Positions 52,926-61,878 of a stretch of 64,000 nt of DNA are shown piece after piece. Each line of letters begins with the position of its first letter. The stretch's first letter is position 1. The notes beneath the pieces were generated by a model, which saw nothing but the letters and a program-made list of their open reading frames with translations, was not told the DNA's origin and made no database searches. The stretch spans positions 496,001 through 560,000 of the forward strand of contig NZ_JAQNCY010000001.1 in NCBI RefSeq assembly GCF_028368855.1, read 5' to 3'. This DNA is from Leisingera sp. SS27 (GTDB lineage Bacteria; Pseudomonadota; Alphaproteobacteria; Rhodobacterales; Rhodobacteraceae). A program made the position numbers and the translations under genes.

Positions 52926-53435
52926 ATGCATAAACCACTGGCTCTTACATTGGCCTGCGCGCTGGTGCTTTCAGCGTGCGGCTGGCGGGATTCGCGGCTG
53001 AACCCGACCAACTGGTTTGGCAGCTCGGAACCGGCAGAGGTAGAGGTGGCGGAAAACGTCAACCCGCTGCTGCCCCAGGAAAGCAATGCCCGCGGCATCT
53101 TTGCCAAGAAGCCACCCAAAGATAAAAGCGTTCTGATCAGCCAGATCTCCGGACTGCAAATTGAACGGACGACCTCCGGAGCGATCATCCACGCGACCGG
53201 CATTGCCGAGCGTCAGGGCGCCTTCAAGGTCGAGCTGCGCCCTGTGGAAGACACTGAGGACGGGGTGCTGGCATACGACTTCCGCGTGGTTTACCCAGAA
53301 GAACCGACCCTGACCGGCAGTGAGTTCAGCCGCACGCTGCATGCAGCGCGCACTCTGTCGAACCAGGATCTGGAGGAGGTCCGCCTCGTCCGGGTGAATG
53401 GCGAGTCAAACGCACGCGAAAGCCGCCGGCGCTGA
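52926..53435 (+). CDS. Putative lipoprotein
   Basis: Protein of 169 residues with a lipoprotein signal: MHKPLALTLACALVLSACGW, in which LSAC is the lipobox and the Cys is residue 18. The mature part is hydrophilic and ends Arg-rich (ESNARESRRR). It contains ISGLQIERTTSGAIIHATGI, resembling a small beta domain. ATG 52926 has GGGGAC upstream; a TTG at 52908 in frame is less likely. A strong terminator follows. Function unknown; likely inner or outer membrane-anchored in the periplasm. Confidence 0.82.
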   Translation: MHKPLALTLACALVLSACGWRDSRLNPTNWFGSSEPAEVEVAENVNPLLPQESNARGIFAKKPPKDKSVLISQISGLQIERTTSGAIIHATGIAERQGAFKVELRPVEDTEDGVLAYDFRVVYPEEPTLTGSEFSRTLHAARTLSNQDLEEVRLVRVNGESNARESRRR

Positions 53436-53450
53436 ACCACTTGACCAATA

Positions 53451-53490
53451 AAAAGGAAAACGCCCGCTGAAGCGGGCGTTTTCCTTTTTT
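53451..53490. terminator. Strong bidirectional terminator
   Basis: Eighteen-base arms AAAAGGAAAACGCCCGCT (53451-53468) and AGCGGGCGTTTTCCTTTT (53471-53488), with A-rich and T-rich ends on either side, between the convergent lipoprotein and rnd genes. Confidence 0.93.
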
Positions 53491-53510
53491 ACTGACACCA
53501 GACTGGAAAC

Positions 53511-54668
53511 CTAAAGCTCAACGACTCTCACGTCCTGCCCCTTGGCTGCCAGTCCGATCTTGCCTTCGCACAGCCGCAGCGCATCAGCACCGAACACCTC
53601 GCGCCGCCAGCCGCTGAGGGCTGGCACATCGCGCAGACCTGCTGCAATTGCATCCAGATCGGCGCTCGGCGCGATCAGTTTGGCTGCAACACCCTCCGCC
53701 TCAGTCTTGGCTTTCAACAGCACCCGCAGCAGATCCGCCAATGCCGGATTCACCTGCAGCTTTTCTTTGCTGCGGTCCATCTTCGGGTGCTTCTCTGCCG
53801 GGCAGGCAACGCCCTTGGCCACGGCCTCCAGAATACCTTCGGCAATCGCGCCTTTGCGCGCTTCGCGCAGCAGCAGGCGGGAGCCGCCCAGATCCCCCGG
53901 ATTGCGCGGCTTGGTCGAGGCCAGCTCGACAAGCGCATCATCCTTGAACACCCGGTTGCGCGGCACGTTGTTGCTCTGCGCATATGCCTCTCGGAAGGCG
54001 GCCAGTTCGCGAACAACCGCCAGGAACTTACCGGAATTGGTGCGGGTCTTCACCCGCTTCCAGGCATCCTGGGGCTGAATGTCATAGGTCGCGGGATCCG
54101 TCAGCACCTGCAGTTCCTCCGTCACCCAATGGGCGCGGCCGCTTTTTTCCAGTTCCGCAGCAAGGAATTCATAGATCTTGCGCAGATGGGTCACATCCGC
54201 CAGCGCATAAGTCTTCTGCGCCTCGCTGAGCGGGCGGCGCGACCAGTCGGTAAAGCGCGAGGTCTTGTCCAGCCCCTGTTTAACGATCTTGCGCACCAGC
54301 GTCTCATAGCCCGCCTGCTCGCCAAAGCCGCAGACCATCGCCGCAACCTGGGTATCAAACAGCGGCTTGGGGAAGACCTGCGCATCAACCCAGAAGATTT
54401 CCAGATCCTGGCGCGCAGCATGGAAAACCTTGACCACATTCTCGTTGCGGAACAGTTCATACAGCGGTTCCAGAGAGATACCATCGGCCAGAGGATCAAC
54501 CAGAACCGCGTCGTTCTCCCCATCCCCGGCAAAGGCCAACTGGATCAGGCACAGCTTGGAGTAATAGGTCCGCTCGCGCAGAAACTCGGTATCCACCGTG
54601 ACATAGGCATGCTGCGCTGCAGCTTCACAGAAGGCCTGCAGTTCTTCGGTAGAGGTCAGAGTTTTCAT
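53511..54668 (-). CDS. rnd: Ribonuclease D
   Basis: 3'-5' exoribonuclease of 385 residues for tRNA and stable RNA end processing. The DEDDy exonuclease domain has VTVDTEFLRERTYYSKLCLI (first Asp and Glu), FHAARQDLEIFW, and KTYALADVTHLRKIYEFL with the late Tyr and Asp. A HRDC domain follows (VRELAAFREAYAQSNNVPRNRVF). ATG 54668 is preferred to the adjacent upstream TTG. The gene is monocistronic, ending at the shared terminator. Confidence 0.94.
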   Translation of the reverse strand: MKTLTSTEELQAFCEAAAQHAYVTVDTEFLRERTYYSKLCLIQLAFAGDGENDAVLVDPLADGISLEPLYELFRNENVVKVFHAARQDLEIFWVDAQVFPKPLFDTQVAAMVCGFGEQAGYETLVRKIVKQGLDKTSRFTDWSRRPLSEAQKTYALADVTHLRKIYEFLAAELEKSGRAHWVTEELQVLTDPATYDIQPQDAWKRVKTRTNSGKFLAVVRELAAFREAYAQSNNVPRNRVFKDDALVELASTKPRNPGDLGGSRLLLREARKGAIAEGILEAVAKGVACPAEKHPKMDRSKEKLQVNPALADLLRVLLKAKTEAEGVAAKLIAPSADLDAIAAGLRDVPALSGWRREVFGADALRLCEGKIGLAAKGQDVRVVEL

Positions 54669-54898
54669 CAATTACGGCTTTTCGTTATCAGTAAGACCGG
54701 GCCGTGATACGCGCTTGTTCCGGCCAATGCAAACAGGTGCCGGCATGGTCAAGGAATTCCATTGGCACTGCTGTGGCCTTCGGCACACGGGCGCCACCGG
54801 CGTTCACGATCCGTGATGAACAAACAGGCAAACATTCATTTTCATAATGAATGCTGCACTCCTAGATTGGTGGCACACCCGTCACAGGAGGACACTCA

Positions 54899-55084
54899 AT
54901 GACCGCACTTGACCTTTCCCCCGCCAAATCCCGTGGCTTCACCCTGTCCCGCGGATTGATTCCGGTTCTGGCGGCTGCAGTGCTGCTGTTGCTGCTTGGC
55001 CTGCCCGCACTGATGGCGCCGGACCAGCAGGCTGAGCCGCAGAACTGGCATGGCAACAGCGCCGCCGTGCAACTATTGCGTTAG
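54899..55084 (+). CDS. Small single-span membrane protein
   Basis: Protein of 61 residues with one clear membrane helix (LIPVLAAAVLLLLLGLPALM, about 20-40). A textbook ribosome binding site (AGGAGG, seven bases before ATG) argues that it is real. Its stop overlaps the end of purN, which runs towards it, by four bases. The 227-base gap upstream contains an AT-rich stretch (near 54825-54855) suitable for a promoter. No homologue with known function comes to mind. Confidence 0.7.
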   Translation: MTALDLSPAKSRGFTLSRGLIPVLAAAVLLLLLGLPALMAPDQQAEPQNWHGNSAAVQLLR

Positions 55085-55677
55085 GGCAGTTGCACCGGCG
55101 TCTTGTCGCCCGACGCAAAGCGGCGCAGCACGGCCGGATACAGGGCGTGCTCTTGCACCAGCACCCGCGCGGCCAGCGTGTCCGGCGTGTCAGCTGCCAG
55201 CACCGGCACCCGCGCCTGCCCCAGAATGGGACCGTCATCCAGCAGCGGTGTCACCTCATGCACGGTGCAGCCATGCTCTGCATCGCCCGCTTCAAGCGCG
55301 CGGGCATGGGTGTTCAGTCCCTTGTATTTGGGCAGCAGTGAGGGGTGGATGTTCAGCATCCGCTCCTCAAATTGCGAAACGAACCCGGCCGTCAGAACCC
55401 GCATGAAACCGGCTAGGCAGACGATGTCTGCACCGGTCTCAAAGATCGGCTTTACCAGCTCTGCTTCAAAAGCCTCCCGGTCGCCCTTGAACGGACGGTG
55501 GTCCACAACGGCGGTTGCGACACCTGCCGCCGCAGCCTTGGCCAGGCCACCGGCATCGGCGTTGTTGGAGAGAACCAGACAGGGCCGCGCCGGATGATCG
55601 CCGGTCATGCTCTCCAGCAACGACACCATATTGGAGCCGCCGCCGGAAATCAGAATAGCAACCTTTTTGTGGCTCAC
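55081..55677 (-). CDS. purN: Phosphoribosylglycinamide formyltransferase
   Basis: GAR transformylase of 198 residues using 10-formyl-THF in step three of purine synthesis. The N terminus has [16 protein letters not shown] and the catalytic region [20 protein letters not shown], including the catalytic His. The start overlaps the purM stop by four bases. Normal length. Confidence 0.96.
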   Translation of the reverse strand: MSHKKVAILISGGGSNMVSLLESMTGDHPARPCLVLSNNADAGGLAKAAAAGVATAVVDHRPFKGDREAFEAELVKPIFETGADIVCLAGFMRVLTAGFVSQFEERMLNIHPSLLPKYKGLNTHARALEAGDAEHGCTVHEVTPLLDDGPILGQARVPVLAADTPDTLAARVLVQEHALYPAVLRRFASGDKTPVQLP

Positions 55678-56720
55678 AGCAGCTTGCCCGAGTAGCGCAT
55701 GCCGACGCCTGCGGTGACGGTGCCCAAACGGGCCACGGTTTCGCCTTCACCCTCCAGCACCTTGACCAGTTCATCGGCGCGGTCCGCGGAAACCGACAGG
55801 ATCATGCCGATGCCGCAGTTAAAGGTTTTGAGCATCTCTGCTTCGGCGATACCGCCGGTCTCTGCCATCCATTTGAACACGGGCGGCAGGTTCCAGGCGT
55901 TCAGGTCGATGTCGGCACCCAGGTCCTCGGGAAGCACCCGCGGCAGGTTCTCGGTCAGGCCGCCGCCGGTGATGTGGGCCAGCGCATGCACGCCCCCTGC
56001 CCGCACCGCGGCGAGACACTGTTTGACGTACAGGCGGGTCGGTGTCAGCAGCGCCGCACCCAGGGTGCCTTCGCCAAACGGGCAATCCGCATCCCAGTTG
56101 AGGCCGGAGACTTCGACCAGTTTGCGCACCAGCGAATAGCCGTTGGAGTGCACGCCGTCAGACGCCAGCCCCAGCAGCACGTCGCCCTCAGCCACGCCTT
56201 CAGGCAGCGCGGTGCCGCGCTCCATTGCACCGACAGCAAAGCCTGCGAGGTCAAAGTCGCCCTCGGGGTACATGCCCGGCATCTCTGCCGTCTCACCGCC
56301 GATCAGCGCGCAGCCGGACCGCACACAACCCTCGGCGATGCCTTCGATGATACGGGCGGCCACATCAGTTTCCAGCTTGCCGGTGGCGAAATAGTCCAGG
56401 AAGAACAGCGGTTCGGCACCCTGGCACACGAGGTCATTGACGCACATCGCCACAAGGTCGATGCCAACACCATCCACCACGCCGGTGTCGATGGCGATCC
56501 GCAGCTTGGTGCCGACGCCATCGGTTGCGCCGACAAGGATCGGGTCGTTGTAACCCGCGGCCTTCAGATCGAACAGCGCGCCGAAACCACCCAGGCCGCT
56601 GGCAACGCCGGGGCGGTTGGTGCGCTTGGCGGCCGGTTTGATCCGGTCAACCAGGGCATTGCCCGCATCAATGTCCACACCTGCATCTGCATAGGTCAGG
56701 CCGTTCTTGCCGCTGGTCAT
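55674..56720 (-). CDS. purM: Phosphoribosylformylglycinamidine cyclo-ligase
   Basis: AIR synthetase of 348 residues, step five of purine synthesis. Signatures are [34 protein letters not shown], and [23 protein letters not shown] (quoted part: [20 protein letters not shown]). GGAG lies nine bases before ATG 56720; a GTG just upstream is possible. It is translationally coupled to purN. Confidence 0.96.
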   Translation of the reverse strand: MTSGKNGLTYADAGVDIDAGNALVDRIKPAAKRTNRPGVASGLGGFGALFDLKAAGYNDPILVGATDGVGTKLRIAIDTGVVDGVGIDLVAMCVNDLVCQGAEPLFFLDYFATGKLETDVAARIIEGIAEGCVRSGCALIGGETAEMPGMYPEGDFDLAGFAVGAMERGTALPEGVAEGDVLLGLASDGVHSNGYSLVRKLVEVSGLNWDADCPFGEGTLGAALLTPTRLYVKQCLAAVRAGGVHALAHITGGGLTENLPRVLPEDLGADIDLNAWNLPPVFKWMAETGGIAEAEMLKTFNCGIGMILSVSADRADELVKVLEGEGETVARLGTVTAGVGMRYSGKLL

Positions 56721-56832
56721 CACATGGCTCCTTCCAACACGTTGCGGCAGCCTTTAGCGCAAGGCGGAACGGAAGGAAACAAGCGATTGCACCGCACCCC
56801 GAATATGGGGCGCGGCGCGGGGATTGACGGTC

Positions 56833-57810
56833 TCAGAGGCCAAACTGCCAAGGCGCCGCCTGATAGGCAAAGGCTTCACCCTGCCGCAGCACCCGGCCCA
56901 GCGCGGGGAAGTCCAGATGCGCGCCGGTGACCAGCAGATTGTCGGCCGACGCGCGGTCCAGCATCTTGCGCCGGGTCTCCACCGTCTGGGCCGGATCGGT
57001 GTCAAAGGCAATGGTCCACTCCGGCAGCGCAAACTGCAACGCGGCGCTGTGAATGATGTCCCCCCAGAACAGCAGCCCTTCACCGCCTGCCTCCAGCATG
57101 AAACCGGTGTGGCCCGGCGTGTGGCCCGGCAGCTCCAGCGCAGTGAAACCGGGCGCGGCTTCCCCCTCTCCCTGCAGCAGTTGCAGACGGTTCGCATATG
57201 GCGCGACCGAGCGGCGGGCCATGTCAAAGAACCCGCGGCTGCTTTCCGGCACACCTGCCATGATGGCATCGTCATGCCAGAAGTCCCACTCACGCTGCGC
57301 CACCACCAGTTCGGCATTGGCAAATGCCGCGGAGCCATCCCCCGTGATCAACCCCCCGGAATGATCCGGGTGAATATGGGTCAGGAGCACTGTATCGATA
57401 CTCTCCGGCACAACCCCGGCCGCAGCCAGTCCGTCGCCAAGCGCACCAAGCCCCGGCCCCATGAGCTGCGCCGTTCCGGTGTCTATGAGCAGCTTCTTAT
57501 CACCGCGTTCAACCAAGTAACCGTTGACCGGGATCTGCAATGAATCGTTTTGCATCCGGTGCAGCCCCTGCGCCAGGACTTCTTCAGCTTTGGCCGGGTC
57601 ATAGGCGTTGAAAAGCTGGGTTCCCAGAGGCAGATGCCCGTCCAGCAGCACCGTGATCCGGGCATTTCCAAGCCTGAAAGAATGGATGACAGGCTTAACC
57701 GCTGTTACCCCCTCAGCCGCCGCGGCCCAGCCTCGGCCTGCAAAGCCCATTGCCAGTGCCGCCGGAGCTGCTGCGATCCCGCCCAGTAATGCCCTGCGAT
57801 TGATTGTCAT
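56833..57810 (-). CDS. Exported metallo-beta-lactamase fold hydrolase
   Basis: Protein of 325 residues. The N terminus (INRRALLGGIAAAPAALAMG) is a likely Tat signal with twin Arg. The MBL domain has the metal motif HxHxDH in LLTHIHPDHSGGLI, then His and Asp in ELPGHTPGHTGFML. Members of this group include periplasmic lactonases and sulfatase-like enzymes; the substrate is unknown. ATG 57810 has GGAG six bases upstream. It is divergent from a LysR gene, which probably regulates it. Confidence 0.87.
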   Translation of the reverse strand: MTINRRALLGGIAAAPAALAMGFAGRGWAAAAEGVTAVKPVIHSFRLGNARITVLLDGHLPLGTQLFNAYDPAKAEEVLAQGLHRMQNDSLQIPVNGYLVERGDKKLLIDTGTAQLMGPGLGALGDGLAAAGVVPESIDTVLLTHIHPDHSGGLITGDGSAAFANAELVVAQREWDFWHDDAIMAGVPESSRGFFDMARRSVAPYANRLQLLQGEGEAAPGFTALELPGHTPGHTGFMLEAGGEGLLFWGDIIHSAALQFALPEWTIAFDTDPAQTVETRRKMLDRASADNLLVTGAHLDFPALGRVLRQGEAFAYQAAPWQFGL

Positions 57811-57929
57811 AAGAAACTCCAATATCTGTTTCAGGGAAATCCCCTGCACACCGGACTTAAGGTGGTGAGTTTTATGCTTGCAGCCCTGCAGCGCCGATAA
57901 CAGGTATTAGCAATCCTAATAGGCCAAAT

Positions 57930-58865
57930 ATGGACAAGCTGACTCTGCTGGAAACCTTCACTATTGCCCTCGATGAAGGCAGCCTGAACCGCGCGGCCCA
58001 GCGCCGCGGCATCACCCAGTCGGCGGTCAGCCAGCAGATCAAGCAGTTGGAGACTGCGATGCGGCAGCAGTTGCTGCACCGAACCGCTAAAGGCATCCAT
58101 GCCACCCGCGCGGGCGACCTGGTCTACAGCCACGCGCAAGCCTTGCTGAGCGGCTACAACCGCATGACAGCAGAAGTGGACGCGCTGGATGGCAGTGTCT
58201 CAGGCACTTTCCGCATCAGCGTGAACTCCTTTCTCGGGCGCAGCGTGATCGGCCCGATGCTACTGGACTTGAACCGGGAGCACCCGGATTTGAACATCGT
58301 GATGCGGCTGGAGGACCGGCTGGTCGATGTGGTGCGAGAAGGCTATGATCTGGCGATCCGCACCGGGCAACTGGGCGATACTGATGGATTCGGGCGCAAG
58401 ATCTCCACCCTTGAAACGGTGCTGTTTGCCACCCCGGACTATCTGGACCGTCAGGGCCGGCCGCAAACGCCGGAGGAGCTGAAACGGCTCAAGTTCATCC
58501 AGCACCACGAGGACCAGACCCGCGGCTTTTTCCCTCTGCGCCGCGGCGGGCAGGAGTATCCGGCTCCGGTACAGGTAGGCTTCACCGCCGATGACCCCGA
58601 CCTGATCATGCGCGCTGTCAGCAGCGGCTCCGGGTATACCCGCGCGCCCCGGTTCATGGTGGAACAACAACTGGCCTGCGGGGAGTATGAACAGGTACTG
58701 CCCGGGTATGAGGCTCCGCTCAAGGACGTGTTTGCTGTCTACCCTTCCCGCCGCACGCCAGACCGCCGCCGGGACCTGACCATCGAGCACACGATGGCCA
58801 AGCTGGAAGCCCTGCACAGGCGCTCACCGGAGGAAACGCCGGCGGCCTCTTCAATCACCGCTTGA
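57930..58865 (+). CDS. LysR-family transcriptional regulator
   Basis: Regulator of 311 residues with an N-terminal winged helix (TFTIALDEGSLNRAAQRRGI, QSAVSQQIKQLETAM) and a substrate-binding domain of two lobes. It is divergent from the exported MBL hydrolase with a 119-base gap, which is the usual layout for LysR genes and their targets. The second half resembles the CrgA/AaeR-type group (YDLAIRTGQLGDTDGFGRKI). Effector unknown. Confidence 0.92.
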   Translation: MDKLTLLETFTIALDEGSLNRAAQRRGITQSAVSQQIKQLETAMRQQLLHRTAKGIHATRAGDLVYSHAQALLSGYNRMTAEVDALDGSVSGTFRISVNSFLGRSVIGPMLLDLNREHPDLNIVMRLEDRLVDVVREGYDLAIRTGQLGDTDGFGRKISTLETVLFATPDYLDRQGRPQTPEELKRLKFIQHHEDQTRGFFPLRRGGQEYPAPVQVGFTADDPDLIMRAVSSGSGYTRAPRFMVEQQLACGEYEQVLPGYEAPLKDVFAVYPSRRTPDRRRDLTIEHTMAKLEALHRRSPEETPAASSITA

Positions 58866-58902
58866 CCTTCCTTGCCTCATTTCCTAACCACAAACCCATG
58901 GC

Positions 58903-58978
58903 GGGCCTGTAGCTCAACGGTTAGAGCAGAGCGCTCATAACGCTTTGGTTGCAGGTTCGAATCCTGCCGGGCCTACCA
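58903..58978 (+). tRNA. tRNA with CAT anticodon, probably tRNA-Ile2 rather than tRNA-Met
   Basis: A 76-nt cloverleaf: acceptor GGGCCTG, D-arm GCTCAACGGTTAGAGC, anticodon arm AGCGCTCATAACGCT with CAT, T-arm GCAGGTTCGAATCCTGC, encoded ACCA. It lacks initiator features (three G-C pairs next to the anticodon loop). C4-G69 and C5-G68 pairs and the TTGGT variable region resemble bacterial tRNA-Ile2, in which TilS converts C34 to lysidine; an elongator tRNA-Met cannot be excluded. Confidence 0.93.
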
Positions 58979-59213
58979 TCTTCACCGCTTTCTCCGCCGA
59001 GCGATCATGTCCGGCAGCGCTTTGCTTGCTTGGCAAGCGCATCTCCGCGCGCAGTGGTTAAGCCTGCCTTCATATCACGCCCAGCTTTTGCTTTCATAAA
59101 CACTACAGCCCGGTAAAGTGGCCCCGGGCAGTTCCCCCCTATGTTCCCTTGCGATTTTGATTCCGTTTCCAGATCCTGCTCACGCCAGAAACACAATTAG
59201 AGGCACGACATTT

Positions 59214-60398
59214 ATGGCGACCGAAAAACTCACCATCATCAAGGCAGACGTCAAGAACGAGGTCACCAAGAAGGTCAAACCCAAATTCGTTCAGCTCGGC
59301 AACATGAACTTCGCTGCCACCGTGGAAGTTGACAAAAAGGTGGCCGCTGAACTCGACACTGATGCCCGCTTTGTTGCCAAGCTCTATGATGATGCGACCA
59401 AGGAATACAAAAAACTTCTGAACGAATGCTGCCTGCGGGTCGATGCAGCCAACAACCTGGGCTCTGTGATGCCGCTGAGCGACAAGGAATGCAAAGAGCT
59501 GGACGCTGACATCAAGAAGATCTTTGCCAAATACGAAAAGTCGATTGAGCAAGTTGCCACCAAGCATTTCGACAAATGGAAACAGGCCAACAAGGACCGC
59601 AAGAAATACCGCATCAAGGTGGTGAGCGCGATCGTTCTTGGCAGCGCTGCCGCCATCGGTTCCACCGCGTCGCTTGCGGCGGGTGCTGTTACCGGCGGCG
59701 TGTCGATTGCCGCCAGCATCTATGGCATTGCGCAAAGCATCGTTTCAGTTGCGCGTGCGGTGCAGAAGGTTACATCGGATATCGTCAAGGTGCACGGCCA
59801 GCTGGAAAAGGCGCTGAAGGAACTGGTTTCGGCCTATGAGAAGCAGTCCAAGGCCAAGGTGAAAGCCAAGGAGATCGGTAAGGAGTTTCTGGCCGATTTC
59901 CTGATGATCGAAACCGCGGGTTTCAACCGGGTCGACAAGCATCTGGAAACCTACAAAGCCAAGCTCAAGAACATAGATCTGGAAATTGCCGCACTGGGCA
60001 AGGAACTGAACAAGCTTCTCGACAAGCAGAGCAAGCTCGACAAGGAGATCGAGAAGAAGCTGGGCAAAATGGCCAAGGACCGCGGTTACAAGAGCAAGAA
60101 ACTGGACGGGCTGTTCGCTGCCATGGAGGCCACGCGCAAGGAAACCGCCAAGCTGATCAAGAGTATCGAAGCCTATCACGTCAGCATCAAGCCAGCCGAG
60201 AAGTTCCGCGACAACTCGCAAAAGGCCGTTGATGCCCTGCGCCACAAAGACCCGGTCTGGGCCAAATGGGTTATCTGGGTCGGCAGCCTGGGCCTTAGCA
60301 CTACGGTCACCAGCATAGCCTCCGGCGGAGAAAACCTGGTCAAGGCTGCCTCTGCCATCGAAACCGGGTTCAATACCCTGTCCAAAGAGTTTGCGTGA
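59214..60398 (+). CDS. Lysine-rich helical protein with central hydrophobic hairpin, unrecognised
   Basis: Protein of 394 residues that I do not recognise. No signal peptide. Residues 1-130 are charged and helical; 136-182 form a Gly/Ala-rich hydrophobic stretch (VVSAIVLGSAAAIGSTASLA, then GAVTGGVSIAASIYGIAQSI) long enough for a membrane hairpin; 190-350 are strongly predicted coiled coil (ALGKELNKLLDKQSKLDKEI); and 351-370 are a weaker hydrophobic segment. Lysine content is very high and base composition somewhat lower in GC than its neighbours. The outline recalls alpha-helical pore-forming proteins (ClyA/Hbl-like), but that is shape only. It follows a tRNA gene by 235 bases and ends at a perfect hairpin. 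Confidence 0.8.
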   Translation: MATEKLTIIKADVKNEVTKKVKPKFVQLGNMNFAATVEVDKKVAAELDTDARFVAKLYDDATKEYKKLLNECCLRVDAANNLGSVMPLSDKECKELDADIKKIFAKYEKSIEQVATKHFDKWKQANKDRKKYRIKVVSAIVLGSAAAIGSTASLAAGAVTGGVSIAASIYGIAQSIVSVARAVQKVTSDIVKVHGQLEKALKELVSAYEKQSKAKVKAKEIGKEFLADFLMIETAGFNRVDKHLETYKAKLKNIDLEIAALGKELNKLLDKQSKLDKEIEKKLGKMAKDRGYKSKKLDGLFAAMEATRKETAKLIKSIEAYHVSIKPAEKFRDNSQKAVDALRHKDPVWAKWVIWVGSLGLSTTVTSIASGGENLVKAASAIETGFNTLSKEFA

Positions 60399-60438
60399 CG
60401 GCCGGCTGAGCAGCAAGCCCGGATCCGAGCACCCATAG

Positions 60439-60465
60439 ATTGGCAGCCCTTGCAGGGCTGCCAAT
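60439..60465. terminator. Hairpin between convergent genes
   Basis: Perfect 12-base arms ATTGGCAGCCCT / AGGGCTGCCAAT with a TGC loop, 40 bases after the helical-protein gene and 20 bases from the end of the opposing kinase gene. T tracts are poor on both sides, but placement suggests termination. Confidence 0.7.
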
Positions 60466-60485
60466 GTGCTTTGACCCTCGTGCTG

Positions 60486-61805
60486 TCAGCGGGCGATAAC
60501 AATATCCGCTTTCAACCCGCCCAGCTCCGCGCTTTCCCCCAACCGCAGGGTGCCGCCATGAGCACGCGCGGTATCGGCGACAATTGCCAGCCCCAGCCCG
60601 ACGCCGGATCCACGGTTCTGATTACGGGCCGGATCCAGACGGGTGAAGGGGCGCACTGCGTCGCCGCGCTGTTCAGCCGGAATGCCCGGTCCGTCATCTT
60701 CAACCCGGATCCGCATCGACTTGTCTGTCATCGCAACGGAAACCCGTGCCCGGGTGCCATAGCGCACAGCATTGGAAATCAGGTTTGCAACCGCGCGGCG
60801 CATTGGTTGGCGGCGCAGCATGACCTGCCCCTCTCCGGACATTTCACCCAGCGTCACCTGCTGCTCCTGCCGCTGCCAGTCACTGATGATATCGCGAACC
60901 AGTTCTTGCGGATCCACCGGCTCCGGCTCGCTGACAGCGGCACCGCGGGAAAAGTCAAGGAACGCATCCAGCAGCGCCTGCATTTCATCAACGTCACGCA
61001 GCATCGGCGCTGCGTCTTCCTCATCAAGCATCGCCAGTTCCAGCTTCATCCGGGTCAGTGGCGTGCGCAGATCGTGGCTGACCCCCGACAGCATCAGCGT
61101 GCGCTGTTCGATTTGCCGTTCGATCCGCGCACGCATATCCAGAAAGGCGCTGCCCGCCGCCCGCACCTCTGTTGCACCAGATGGCGAATACGGAACCGCG
61201 CGCCCGCGCCCGAAGGCCTCTGCCGCGTTGGCCAGCCGCTTGATCGGCCGCAGCTGGTTTCGCATGTAGAGAAAGGAGATCATCATCATGAAAAAGCCGA
61301 ACAGCAGCATGGTGACAATCAGCTGGTGCGGCGCCGCGGCAGTCAGCCTGCGGCGGTCAAAGCTTAGCTCCACCAACCCATGCGCGGAACCAAAATAGAC
61401 CTGCACCATCCGGTCAGGCAGGAACCGTGCCGCCAGGAATCCCGGAAAGTTCTTTTCCATTTCCTCGCGCACCACACGGCCAGAGAATTCGATCAGGCTG
61501 AACTCATCTTCCGGCAGCGCTGCGCCAGGCGGCAGAAACCGCGCCTGCATCTGCAGCGGCTGCAGCACCGGCGCAATCTGTGCCAGCGCCGCTTCCTGGT
61601 CCGGCGCGGCATCCGCGATTTGGCGCAGCAGCTCCATCTCGCGCTGAATGGTTGCCGTCATTTGCACCGTCACATCCTCAAGGTCGCGCTTGATGAACAC
61701 AACAGAGATCACGATTTGCAGCGCCACGATCGGCACCACCAGGATCAGGGCCGCCCGGGCGTAAAGGCTGCGCGGCATATATCGTTTGAGCCATTGGAAG
61801 AACAT
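60486..61805 (-). CDS. EnvZ-like membrane sensor histidine kinase
   Basis: Kinase of 439 residues: membrane helix at about 15-40 (ARAALILVVPIVALQIVISV), a periplasmic domain (about 45-155), a second helix (IVTMLLFGFFMMMISFLYM), a HAMP domain, HisKA with phospho-His in MLSGVSHDLRTPLTRMKLEL, and HATPase motifs (NLISNAVRYG, EDDGPGIP, GSGVGLGLAIVADTARAHGG). The layout is that of EnvZ/RisS-type osmosensing kinases. No response regulator is next to it in this window. Signal unknown. Confidence 0.9.
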   Translation of the reverse strand: MFFQWLKRYMPRSLYARAALILVVPIVALQIVISVVFIKRDLEDVTVQMTATIQREMELLRQIADAAPDQEAALAQIAPVLQPLQMQARFLPPGAALPEDEFSLIEFSGRVVREEMEKNFPGFLAARFLPDRMVQVYFGSAHGLVELSFDRRRLTAAAPHQLIVTMLLFGFFMMMISFLYMRNQLRPIKRLANAAEAFGRGRAVPYSPSGATEVRAAGSAFLDMRARIERQIEQRTLMLSGVSHDLRTPLTRMKLELAMLDEEDAAPMLRDVDEMQALLDAFLDFSRGAAVSEPEPVDPQELVRDIISDWQRQEQQVTLGEMSGEGQVMLRRQPMRRAVANLISNAVRYGTRARVSVAMTDKSMRIRVEDDGPGIPAEQRGDAVRPFTRLDPARNQNRGSGVGLGLAIVADTARAHGGTLRLGESAELGGLKADIVIAR

Positions 61806-61878
61806 GGGCTAAGCCTATAGGGCGCCGGGGAAAGAGGGAAGATTGCCCGGACCGGGAAATCATCAATGAGGCAGGACT

